From Lentiprolixibacter aurantiacus (GTDB lineage Bacteria; Bacteroidota; Bacteroidia; Flavobacteriales; Flavobacteriaceae), in assembly GCF_026241225.1 (NCBI RefSeq), contig NZ_JAPFQP010000002.1, positions 62,001 to 126,000 of the forward strand: a DNA stretch of 64,000 nucleotides, in the 5' to 3' direction. Below the pieces are notes generated by a model that saw only the letters and a program-made list of their open reading frames with translations, ran no database searches and was not told the DNA's origin. A program made the translations under genes and the position numbers. Positions 7,912 to 15,534 of this stretch are shown one piece after another (positions within the stretch are counted from its first letter, which is position 1; each line of letters opens with the position of its first letter).

Positions 7912-8951
7912 TATTCTTTTAGCTTAATCCTGACCTCAAAGAGCTTATCCCAATTTTTGCCTGTTACAAAAAAGGTCTTCCTTTCAGGATGGTAAGCAAC
8001 ACCGTTGAGGACATCCAGGTCGCGGTGCTGTTTCACACGTTCTTTTAGTCCGCCAAAATTTATAACCCCTTCAATAGCGCCGCTTTCGGCATCAATGATC
8101 ATCATACTCTCTTTCTGCCAAACATTGGCGTAGATCTTCCCATCTACATATTCCAGTTCGTTGGCCTTGTTGAACACTGATTTATTAGTTACAATCTGAA
8201 TAAAGCCTTCTTCCTCCAGGGTTTCCGGATTTAACTTCCAGATTTTCTCAGTACCATCACTTTTATAAATGATATTCCCGTCGTTGCACAATCCCCAGCC
8301 TTCCCTGCTATGGCCATACTGGAACTTCCCTTTTTCCTTTAGGCTCCCCCTGTCGTAAAGAAAACCTGTCCTGCTCTGCCAGCTCAACTGGTATGCCGTA
8401 TTCCTCATTATGGTGATCCCTTCGCCAAAATAGCTGTTTTCCAGGGCGGTTTGCTGCAGGATTTCCCCCGTCTTATAATCTACTTTTCGTATATAGGAGG
8501 TACCCTTCCTGCCCGTGCTTTCATAAAGGGTGTCCTGATAGAATTCCAGGCCCTGGGTAAAGGCCCTGATGTCATGGGGATATTCGTTTACAACCTCATA
8601 GGTGTAGAGGCTGGGTGCCTCTTCGGCAAGGATGCGGATATTTTTCTTTATGACCACGGGCTTGCCCTCCAGATCAAAACTAACTTCCAGTTCCTGATTG
8701 CCAAGTGAAGGCAGATTGAAAATCAGATGATCCTCGTATTTATCAAGGGATTTCCCGTTCAGGGAATAGGAAACTCCTTCAACAGCATTTCCATCCCTGT
8801 CCTTTACTGTGATTTGTACAGTATCGTTTCGTTTCAGGGCATTCGACTGGGCATCGAACTGAACTTGAAAACGTTTGGCTGGATCCTTCTCCCCACCGCA
8901 AGCAAGGAACAATAGTACAATGGTACCGATAAGATATTTCAGGGGGCTCAT
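7911..8951 (-). CDS. Glutaminyl-peptide cyclotransferase (plant type), lipoprotein, 346 aa
   Basis: Converts N-terminal glutamine of peptides to pyroglutamate. The plant/bacterial type is a five-bladed propeller unrelated to the animal zinc enzyme. Seen: lipobox VLLFLACGG, a ~100-residue N-terminal beta domain, then propeller segments including HDIRAFTQGLEF, GYESTGRKG-like LYESTGRKGTSYIRKVD, EGWGLCNDG and LNGVAYHPERKTFFVTGKNW. Acts in the periplasm or at the cell surface. First gene of an operon with the thioesterase and the beta-helix lipoprotein. Confidence 0.92.
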   Translation of the reverse strand: MSPLKYLIGTIVLLFLACGGEKDPAKRFQVQFDAQSNALKRNDTVQITVKDRDGNAVEGVSYSLNGKSLDKYEDHLIFNLPSLGNQELEVSFDLEGKPVVIKKNIRILAEEAPSLYTYEVVNEYPHDIRAFTQGLEFYQDTLYESTGRKGTSYIRKVDYKTGEILQQTALENSYFGEGITIMRNTAYQLSWQSRTGFLYDRGSLKEKGKFQYGHSREGWGLCNDGNIIYKSDGTEKIWKLNPETLEEEGFIQIVTNKSVFNKANELEYVDGKIYANVWQKESMMIIDAESGAIEGVINFGGLKERVKQHRDLDVLNGVAYHPERKTFFVTGKNWDKLFEVRIKLKE

Positions 8952-9055
8952 AGAAATTTTAAGTAGATCAAAAAAATTGATAAAGTACTTTTAGACTTGG
9001 CCGTTGTTGAAGGTGGTATTTCCACCAACAGCTCAAAATTACATATGTATATTGA

Positions 9056-9085
9056 TTGCCCCAAATTTAAAAGGTCGTATATTTG
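9056..9085 (+). promoter_or_regulatory. Promoter of the SRP RNA gene
   Basis: TTG (9056-9058), 19 bp, then TATATTTG (9078-9085): an exact match to the Bacteroidota -33/-7 consensus. The RNA would start 5-6 nt downstream. Confidence 0.8.
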
Positions 9086-9090
9086 CAGCT

Positions 9091-9190
9091 AGGCAAGTCC
9101 TACGCGACCAGCTCCTGCAGAATCCCCCAGGGTGGGAACACAGCAAGGGTATGCGGTTGTAGCGGTGCGACGTAGGTAGCTTGCCTTTTT
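9091..9190 (+). ncRNA. ffs: Signal recognition particle RNA (bacterial small type)
   Basis: About 97-nt RNA that binds Ffh and targets nascent membrane and secreted proteins to the Sec translocon. The ends pair (AGGCAAG 9091-9097 with CTTGCCT 9180-9186) and a long hairpin can be drawn between them (CCTACG with CGTAGG, and so on). The apical Ffh-binding domain is present: CCAGGGTGGGAACACAGCA, with the GGGAACA tetraloop region and AGCAAGGG on the other side. The transcript ends in a T-run (9185-9193) directly after the closing stem. The promoter upstream is perfect. Confidence 0.93.
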
Positions 9191-9277
9191 TTTGTGCCTT
9201 AAAGTCAAGCAAATCAGGTGGATGTATTTTCAAAGGTACCATGGTTTAAGGCAGGCCATTATTAATTTCAGTCCTCT

Positions 9278-9285
9278 TATATTTG
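9278..9285 (+). promoter_or_regulatory. -7 promoter element TATATTTG of the SDR gene
   Basis: Exact TANNTTTG match only 8 bp before the ATG at 9294, so the mRNA leader would be almost absent. Confidence 0.6.
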
Positions 9286-9293
9286 CAATTACT

Positions 9294-10103
9294 ATGGCAA
9301 AAGAAGTGGTATTAGTGACAGGTGCTTCCTCGGGAATCGGCAGGGCCATTGCCGAGTACCTACACAAAAAGGGCTATGCGGTTTACGGAACCACCCGTGA
9401 TGTTTCCAAATACCCGGATTTTGGTCCTTTCAGGCTTATAAAGCTCGACGTAAATAGTGCAGAACAGGTACGCGACGCTGTGAAGGAGGTGGTTGGCAGG
9501 GAAGGGCAACTGAATATCCTTGTCAATAATGCCGGTGTGGGTATTACAGGCCCTATTGAAGAAACACCATACGATGAGATATTAAAGGCCTTTGAAACTA
9601 ATTTTCACGGTCCTATACGCATGATCAAGGAAGTACTTCCTCATATGCGTGAACAAGGCAAGGGACTTATTATCAATATCACTTCCATAGCGGGGTATAT
9701 GGGACTTCCCTTCCGGGGTGTGTACTCAGCAAGCAAGGGGGCTCTGGAACTCGTTACCGAAGCCCTGAGAATGGAGACACAGGGTTTTGACATAAGGATT
9801 ACCAACCTGGCTCCCGGGGATTTCGCCACAAATATTGCCAGCGGCAGGTACCATGCCCCTGTGAAAGAAGGATCGCCCTATCAGGAGGTCTATCAGAATT
9901 CGCTTGATCTGATGAATGCCCATGTGGATAGCGGGCAGGATCCCATTAAGGTTGCCGAAAAAACATATACTATCATAAAAAGCCATAATCCTAAAGTTCA
10001 CTACCGCGTGGGCACCCCGCTACAAAAGTTCTCTGTATTCCTGAAAAAGATTTTGCCGGATAAAGTCTATGAAGGCATGCTGAAAAAGCATTATAAGTTG
10101 TAG
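9294..10103 (+). CDS. Short-chain dehydrogenase/reductase, 269 aa
   Basis: NAD(P)-dependent oxidoreductase of the classical SDR family. Rossmann motif TGASSGIG near residue 10, NNAG near residue 85, catalytic Ser in NITSIAGYMG and the YSASK motif (Tyr-x-x-x-Lys). The C-terminal half (residues ~185-269) matches 17-beta-HSD/retinol-dehydrogenase-like SDRs. I chose the ATG at 9294 rather than an upstream in-frame ATG at 9192, because 9192 lies in the SRP RNA terminator and a perfect -7 element sits just before 9294. The substrate is unknown. Confidence 0.9.
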   Translation: MAKEVVLVTGASSGIGRAIAEYLHKKGYAVYGTTRDVSKYPDFGPFRLIKLDVNSAEQVRDAVKEVVGREGQLNILVNNAGVGITGPIEETPYDEILKAFETNFHGPIRMIKEVLPHMREQGKGLIINITSIAGYMGLPFRGVYSASKGALELVTEALRMETQGFDIRITNLAPGDFATNIASGRYHAPVKEGSPYQEVYQNSLDLMNAHVDSGQDPIKVAEKTYTIIKSHNPKVHYRVGTPLQKFSVFLKKILPDKVYEGMLKKHYKL

Positions 10104-10156
10104 TTTTGCGGCATCCTGAATAAAAGAAATTATACTACTCAATTAATTCTTCTCAA

Positions 10157-10810
10157 ATGAAATTTTTCATCGACACCGCTAACTTGGATCAAATCCGCGA
10201 GGCCCAGCAATTGGGTGTGCTGGATGGAGTAACTACCAACCCTTCTTTAATGGCCAAAGAGGGAATAACCGGCCGGAATAATATCCTCAAACACTATGTG
10301 GACATATGTAATATTGTGGAGGGAGATGTTTCTGCAGAAGTAATCGCCACAGATTTTGAGGGAATGATCAAGGAAGGTGAGGAGCTGGCCGATTTGCACG
10401 AGCAGATCGTAGTAAAGGTTCCGATGATCCGGGACGGTGTCAAAGCCCTGAAATACTTTTCAGACCATAGCATACGCACCAATTGCACCCTGGTTTTTTC
10501 AGCCGGGCAGGCCTTGCTTGCCGCCAAGGCAGGAGCTAACTATGTATCCCCCTTTATTGGTCGGTTGGACGACGTGAGTTCGGATGGACTGAACCTGATT
10601 GCGGAGATTCGCCAGATCTATGATAACTATGCCTTTGAAACCGAAATCCTCGCTGCTTCAATTAGGCATACCATGCACATTATTGATTGTGCAAAGTTAG
10701 GTGCAGATGTAATGACGGGTCCTCTTTCTGCCATAGATGGCTTACTCAAACACCCACTTACTGATATAGGTCTGGAAAAATTTCTGGCAGATTACAGGAA
10801 GGGAAATTAA
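10157..10810 (+). CDS. tal: Small transaldolase (TalC/FSA family), 217 aa
   Basis: Class I aldolase of the short transaldolase/fructose-6-phosphate aldolase group, in the non-oxidative pentose phosphate pathway. Schiff-base Lys87 in VVKVP, TTNPS near residue 28, and SPFIGRLDD at 131-139. Phe133 stands at the position that is Tyr131 in E. coli FSA and Phe178 in transaldolase B; exchanging Phe178 for Tyr turns transaldolase B into an FSA, so Phe here predicts true transaldolase activity. The next gene is convergent. Confidence 0.92.
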   Translation: MKFFIDTANLDQIREAQQLGVLDGVTTNPSLMAKEGITGRNNILKHYVDICNIVEGDVSAEVIATDFEGMIKEGEELADLHEQIVVKVPMIRDGVKALKYFSDHSIRTNCTLVFSAGQALLAAKAGANYVSPFIGRLDDVSSDGLNLIAEIRQIYDNYAFETEILAASIRHTMHIIDCAKLGADVMTGPLSAIDGLLKHPLTDIGLEKFLADYRKGN

Positions 10811-10847
10811 ATTCAGGCCCCTCAATAAATTTACGCTTTCCGAAAAA

Positions 10848-12224
10848 TCAGAAGGATTGATAGACATTGGCAAAGCCATCTATAATAACTCCATCCTTTG
10901 CAATAATCCCTTTATTGGAATCTGAGATGATCAGGGTATGGGTAATGGCGTCGAAGTCGTCTGCCCAATATTGCTCCGAAGGGGAGAGGTTGTGGTTTTC
11001 AATTAGTGATTTCCAGCGATTAATATCCGTCCTCAGGTTGATGCCAATAAAATTGTACCTGGGATATTTGGATTTCAACTTGGCTATCCTTTTGCTGATG
11101 TTTCTGAAATGTCCCATTTCACTACCAGACCAGAAGTAGAAGACGGTCTCTTGGCCCCTGGAGAGCTCTGAGAGTGAAACCGGGCTTTCATCGGAAGAAT
11201 AGAGCGTCAATTCTGGCAATTCCTTGCTGGGTTGCATTCTCTTGATTCCTTCATACAGGTCATTGATTTCCCCTATATGTCTGTTGTTGCCTGAAAGTTT
11301 ATGGAAGTCTGATATAAACCTGCCAATATTTTCCTCATTATCGTGCTTTAGCAGGTAATCCATAGCTACATTACGGAACAGGTTATCCCGTAGCTCTATT
11401 TCCTGTACCAGGCTATCTATAAGAAACAGCTTGTGTTTGTTGAAATGTAATTGGTTGCTTTCCAATTCTATATCCCCGCATTTTTCCATGCAACCCATGT
11501 AGGACATGTTGCCCAGGTGATACTTCATAAAGTTGTAATAGGGCCTGAGATAGGCCAGCCCCTTATAGTTGAAGTTGATATCCTGGCGGTAGTCATAAAA
11601 ATTGGCCGGTAATTTATGAAAGATCTTTTCCCCGGTTTTTTTCCTGTGGTAGAAAGGATAGGCCTCCATGTAAATGTAAGTCCCATATTCTATACCAGCC
11701 TTCGCCATATCATAGGCTCCCTGTGAAATGCTGTATTCATCAAACAGGTTTTGTAAACTTTCCAGTTTGGTATTTCTCAGGGAATCTATTTTTGCCGCAA
11801 ACGTAGCTGGTTCCAGCTTGTATAGATGGTATACCAAGCGCTCTTCAGCTTCATCGGCCAAAAACATCTCCACCATAAAATTGTTGATTTCCTCACCACT
11901 TCCGGAGAAAACCAGGGATTCATCAAAATTGATGGTATTTAAGCGCAACTGGATACTATCGCCTTTTTCAAGGTATACGTACTGCTCTTCAGGATGATGC
12001 TGGAAATGGTGCAAGCCCTCAACTACCGAATCCAGTTCAATGGCAAACCGATTGAATTGATCAAGGTAAGCAGTATCCAGAGGTTCATCTCCTCTGAACA
12101 AAATTACTTTGTCGTTTGTTGGGTTTACAATTTCGCCGGCGAAGAAAACGGAGGAGGAATTACTTTCCTTTTTCCCGCAACTAACAGTCAGTACTACAAG
12201 AAGGCAAAATAAAAATCTTGTCAT
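10848..12224 (-). CDS. Thioredoxin-like lipoprotein without active-site cysteines, 458 aa
   Basis: Exported lipoprotein (lipobox VLTVSCGKK). N-terminal ~100 residues resemble the beta-sandwich domain that precedes TlpA-like domains in Bacteroidota (VFFAGEIVNPTNDKVILF...). A long helical region spans ~110-310, and a thioredoxin fold follows from ~325 to the end. Where TlpA proteins have FWASWCxxC, this one reads FYFWSGSEMGHF, so both redox cysteines are lost. It cannot act as a disulfide oxidoreductase and may have a binding or structural role. Divergent from the ABC-F gene. Confidence 0.8.
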   Translation of the reverse strand: MTRFLFCLLVVLTVSCGKKESNSSSVFFAGEIVNPTNDKVILFRGDEPLDTAYLDQFNRFAIELDSVVEGLHHFQHHPEEQYVYLEKGDSIQLRLNTINFDESLVFSGSGEEINNFMVEMFLADEAEERLVYHLYKLEPATFAAKIDSLRNTKLESLQNLFDEYSISQGAYDMAKAGIEYGTYIYMEAYPFYHRKKTGEKIFHKLPANFYDYRQDINFNYKGLAYLRPYYNFMKYHLGNMSYMGCMEKCGDIELESNQLHFNKHKLFLIDSLVQEIELRDNLFRNVAMDYLLKHDNEENIGRFISDFHKLSGNNRHIGEINDLYEGIKRMQPSKELPELTLYSSDESPVSLSELSRGQETVFYFWSGSEMGHFRNISKRIAKLKSKYPRYNFIGINLRTDINRWKSLIENHNLSPSEQYWADDFDAITHTLIISDSNKGIIAKDGVIIDGFANVYQSF

Positions 12225-12367
12225 ATGCTACAGGGCAGTTGGTAGTAAACAAAGCTAAAAAAACGCCGATATGCTTGCTGTTAATAGGGCGTTAAAATAC
12301 CCTTAATAGTATACAAACAGAGATAAAAACCCTCCTTTTTGTATTGTTAAAGCACTGTATTTTTCGC

Positions 12368-12375
12368 TATTTTTG
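12368..12375 (+). promoter_or_regulatory. -7 promoter element TATTTTTG of the ABC-F gene
   Basis: Exact TANNTTTG match 22 bp before the ATG at 12398, with a TTG 21 bp upstream (12344-12346). Confidence 0.6.
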
Positions 12376-12397
12376 CGCCAAATTTAAAAACAGGTAA

Positions 12398-14026
12398 ATG
12401 CTATCAGTAAGCAATCTTAGTGTGCAATTTGGCAAGCGCGTACTTTTCGATGAGGTAAATGTAAGTTTTACCCAGGGCAATTGTTACGGAATAATAGGCG
12501 CAAACGGCGCGGGTAAATCCACATTTCTTAAAATTCTCGCCGGTGAAATAGACGCAACCTCAGGCCATGTGCACCTGGAACCTGGCAAACGTATGTCTGT
12601 GCTGGAGCAGAATCATAATTCCTACGATGAATTTGGGGTTCTGGAGACGGTGGTTATGGGAAATAAGCCTCTTTTTGAAATTAAAAAGGAGATAGATGCG
12701 CTATATGCTGATTACAGCGATGAGAATGCTGATCGCATTGGAGAACTGCAGGTGACATTTGAGGAAATGAACGGTTGGAATGCCGATAGTGATGCTGCAG
12801 CCCTGTTGTCTAACCTGGGGATACCGGAAAGCATGCATTATTCACAGATGGGGGAGATGGAGGCTAAAATGAAGGTACGTGTTCTTCTTGCACAGGCTTT
12901 ATTTGGCAATCCGGATGTACTGATCATGGATGAGCCTACCAACGATCTGGATTTTGAAACGATAAGCTGGCTGGAAAACTTCCTGGCCGATTACGATAAT
13001 ACGGTGATCGTGGTGTCTCACGACCGCCACTTTCTCGATGCGGTTTGTACCCATATTGCCGACATTGATTTTGGGAAGATAAACCTGTATTCAGGGAACT
13101 ACACCTTTTGGTACCAGAGTAGTCAGCTGGCTGCAAGGCAACGCGCCCAGCAAAACAGGAAGGCTGAAGAAAAGGCAAAAGAGCTGCAGGAATTTATTCA
13201 GCGTTTTAGTGCCAATGTGGCCAAAAGCAAGCAGGCAACTTCACGAAAAAAAATGCTTGAAAAATTGCGGGTGGAAGACATTAAACCTTCAAGCAGGAGG
13301 TATCCGGCCATTATTTTTGACAGGGAACGGGAAGCAGGTGATCAGATCCTGAATGTTGAAAATCTTTCAGCTCAAGCTGAGGATGGTGAAATGTTGTTTC
13401 AGAATGTGAACTTAAATCTGGCCAAGGGCGACAAGGTGGCTATCCTTTCCAAAGATTCCCGGGCAACAACTGCCTTTTATGAGATTTTGACGGGCAATCG
13501 CAAAGCCGACACAGGTAAGTTCCAGTGGGGGATTACCACCTCACAGGCCTACCTGCCTGCTGATAACTCCCATTTCTTCCAGGATAAGATCAGCCTGGTA
13601 GACTGGTTGAGGCAGTGGGCCAAGACCGATGAAGAAAAAGAAGAGGTTTTTATTCGCGGATTTCTGGGCAAAATGCTTTTTAGCGGGGAAGAGGCCCTGA
13701 AAATGTGTACGGTATTGTCAGGAGGAGAAAAGGTAAGGTGCATGTTAAGCAGGATGATGATGTTGCGTGCCAATGTGCTGTTACTGGATGAACCTACGAA
13801 CCACCTGGATCTCGAAAGTATCACCGCATTTAATAATTCACTTAAGAACTTCAAGGGGACGGTGTTGTTCACTACACATGACCACCAGTTTGCACAAACC
13901 GTTGCCAACCGGATTGTGGAACTCACGCCCAAGAATATTATAGACAGGCACCTGTCACTGGATGAGTACCTGGCTGATCCCTCCATTAAGGAACAACGGG
14001 ATAAAATGTATTCCGTTTTGGCGTAA
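12398..14026 (+). CDS. ABC-F family ATPase, YbiT-like, 542 aa
   Basis: Soluble ribosome-associated ATPase with two nucleotide-binding domains and no membrane part. NBD1: Walker A GANGAGKST (residues ~33-41), a diverged signature (MGEMEAK), and Walker B MDEPTNDLD. The linker carries FSANVAKSKQATSR, typical of YbiT. NBD2: Walker A is lost (ILSKDSRATTAFYEIL), but signature LSGGEKVR and Walker B LDEPTNHLD are intact. Loss of the second P-loop is a clear departure from E. coli YbiT. A role in translation is inferred from the family. Confidence 0.9.
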   Translation: MLSVSNLSVQFGKRVLFDEVNVSFTQGNCYGIIGANGAGKSTFLKILAGEIDATSGHVHLEPGKRMSVLEQNHNSYDEFGVLETVVMGNKPLFEIKKEIDALYADYSDENADRIGELQVTFEEMNGWNADSDAAALLSNLGIPESMHYSQMGEMEAKMKVRVLLAQALFGNPDVLIMDEPTNDLDFETISWLENFLADYDNTVIVVSHDRHFLDAVCTHIADIDFGKINLYSGNYTFWYQSSQLAARQRAQQNRKAEEKAKELQEFIQRFSANVAKSKQATSRKKMLEKLRVEDIKPSSRRYPAIIFDREREAGDQILNVENLSAQAEDGEMLFQNVNLNLAKGDKVAILSKDSRATTAFYEILTGNRKADTGKFQWGITTSQAYLPADNSHFFQDKISLVDWLRQWAKTDEEKEEVFIRGFLGKMLFSGEEALKMCTVLSGGEKVRCMLSRMMMLRANVLLLDEPTNHLDLESITAFNNSLKNFKGTVLFTTHDHQFAQTVANRIVELTPKNIIDRHLSLDEYLADPSIKEQRDKMYSVLA

Positions 14027-14030
14027 GCAT

Positions 14031-14058
14031 AAAAGCACTTCCTCCGAAGTGCTTTTTT
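14031..14058. terminator. Bidirectional rho-independent terminator
   Basis: Perfect 11-bp stem AAAAGCACTTC (14031-14041) with GAAGTGCTTTT (14046-14056), loop CTCC, A-run on one side and T-run on the other. It can end both the ABC-F gene and the convergent 14058-14774 gene, whose last codons overlap its edge. Confidence 0.9.
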
Positions 14059-14774
14059 TATGCGTTGAAATATCTACTGTTCCAGATTGCCGGATTAAAA
14101 TTCTTGCCCAAAGCAAATCCGTAGAAGATGACCACGGCTGCAACCGATTTAAACATGAAAAAGAATATGATCCAGAATTCTGCCGTGGAACTGGATTTTG
14201 AGAACAGACCCTCAGGAACCAGTAATGTGGCCAGGTAGCTGATGAGAACAACCAGGGCAGTTAAATTGATAATATTCCTGAATGGCCATACCAGTGCTTT
14301 TCTCAGGGGGTGAAGATCATTTCCCCATTTGTGGATCAGGTAGTAATAACCGTTGCCTATTGGGGCGAAAAGCAGGGGGTCGTCTTTGTCTTCCAATTTA
14401 AATAGTTTGGAAGGGGCGATGATCTTGTATCCCTTTATTTCCAAATTATGCTCCTTTTCCAGTTTCTTAATCCTGGAAATGGCCTCAGCCGGTATCTGGC
14501 CTTTGAAGTATTTGGTATCCAGGAATCGCAGTCGGTAATCAATGCAGATATTCCTGATCTGGTCTATATGAAAGATGTTTTCGGTTTCCAGCAGGTCAAA
14601 GTCAAATGCATTGTCGCGCTTATCGTTTTTACCGGAAATATTGGCCTCAATCCTGTTTTCTTTTTCCTGATCCTGCCGGAGCAGTTCATAGACTTCACTA
14701 AGCAATTTATCTTCATGCGCAGTGCGCGAGCGGAGGTTTTGAAGTTTCTCCTCAATATTGGTTCTTGGTAACAT
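14058..14774 (-). CDS. Hypothetical membrane protein, 238 aa
   Basis: Not a family I can name. The N-terminal ~65 residues are charged and helical, residues ~65-160 form a soluble domain (ENIFHIDQIRNICIDYRLRFLD, KGYKIIAPSKLF, PIGNGYYYLIHKWG), and two hydrophobic spans follow (about 172-192 and 202-225). The protein is therefore probably anchored in the inner membrane by a C-terminal hairpin with its main domain in the cytoplasm. It has its own transcription unit that ends in the shared terminator. Confidence 0.75.
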   Translation of the reverse strand: MLPRTNIEEKLQNLRSRTAHEDKLLSEVYELLRQDQEKENRIEANISGKNDKRDNAFDFDLLETENIFHIDQIRNICIDYRLRFLDTKYFKGQIPAEAISRIKKLEKEHNLEIKGYKIIAPSKLFKLEDKDDPLLFAPIGNGYYYLIHKWGNDLHPLRKALVWPFRNIINLTALVVLISYLATLLVPEGLFSKSSSTAEFWIIFFFMFKSVAAVVIFYGFALGKNFNPAIWNSRYFNA

Positions 14775-14973
14775 TTTCTTTTTTTAGCAATTGCCCCAAA
14801 AATAATCAAACAGTCTGCGTACATCAAATGCCCCTAAGCGTTAAAAAATGTTAATATTATGTTAATGTGCATAAGTTTTGAAGAGCGAACTTATAGCTCA
14901 AACGGTCAATATTGTATATTGTCGGACTTTTGATGCCGTTTATCGATAGCGCCCCCATATTATCGCAAAGAAC

Positions 14974-15534
14974 ATGACCTTGAAATCGCTACATCAATTT
15001 ACCTTGGTAGTTTGCCTGCTGATAGTGGGTTATGTTCATGCGCAAATCTCAGCTGATCCTTTTAGTACCGCTGCACTCAAGCCGTCTATCCTGGAGAGCG
15101 AGGTTCTGGTCCAGAACCATAAAACTTTATTGCAAGCCTTAAAAATGACGGACCTGGATAAAATGCTGGGAAGTCGGGGCCCCATAACAATTTTTGCCCC
15201 TTCGGATACGGCTTTTAGGAAACTTTTGGGCAGAGCCCAGTCCGAATGGCTAACTCCTGAGAATAAACAGGAGTTGCTCAAAATGCTTACCTACCATATG
15301 GTGGTTGGGGAACTTACTGCCTCCCGAATGCTGCAGGCTATGGCCAGCGGCAAGGGCAGCGCTGTATTTAAAACCATTCAGGGCAATGAGATACTCGCTA
15401 CCCTGGAGGGAACCGATATCCTGTTGACGGATTGCTCCGGAAATACGGCTAAGATAAAAACAGAGGAAACCAACCTGAGCAATGGGGTAGTGCACGTAAT
15501 TGATTCAGTAATCTCCCCAGGCACTCCTGATTAA
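14974..15534 (+). CDS. Secreted fasciclin (FAS1) domain protein, 186 aa
   Basis: Signal peptide (cleavage likely after YVHAQ, residue ~24) and one FAS1 domain over residues ~45-184: NHKTLLQALKMTDLDKML, the ITIFAPSDTAF motif, LTYHMVVGEL and NGVVHVIDSVI. FAS1 domains mediate adhesion or matrix contacts; expected in the periplasm or outside. Its stop overlaps the stop of convergent pheT by 4 bp. The 199-bp upstream region is AT-rich with two ATGTTAAT-like repeats; no clear promoter was recognised. Confidence 0.9.
   Translation: MTLKSLHQFTLVVCLLIVGYVHAQISADPFSTAALKPSILESEVLVQNHKTLLQALKMTDLDKMLGSRGPITIFAPSDTAFRKLLGRAQSEWLTPENKQELLKMLTYHMVVGELTASRMLQAMASGKGSAVFKTIQGNEILATLEGTDILLTDCSGNTAKIKTEETNLSNGVVHVIDSVISPGTPD

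Noticed and set aside
8990-9030. Hairpin GGTGG-TATTT-CCACC upstream of the SRP RNA as an operator or terminator
   Set aside because: The 5-bp stem is short, has no T-run on either strand, and is not repeated elsewhere; it may be chance.
9192-9293. In-frame upstream extension of the SDR gene (ATG at 9192)
   Set aside because: It overlaps the terminator of the SRP RNA, adds a non-SDR sequence before TGASSGIG, and a perfect -7 element stands directly before the ATG at 9294.
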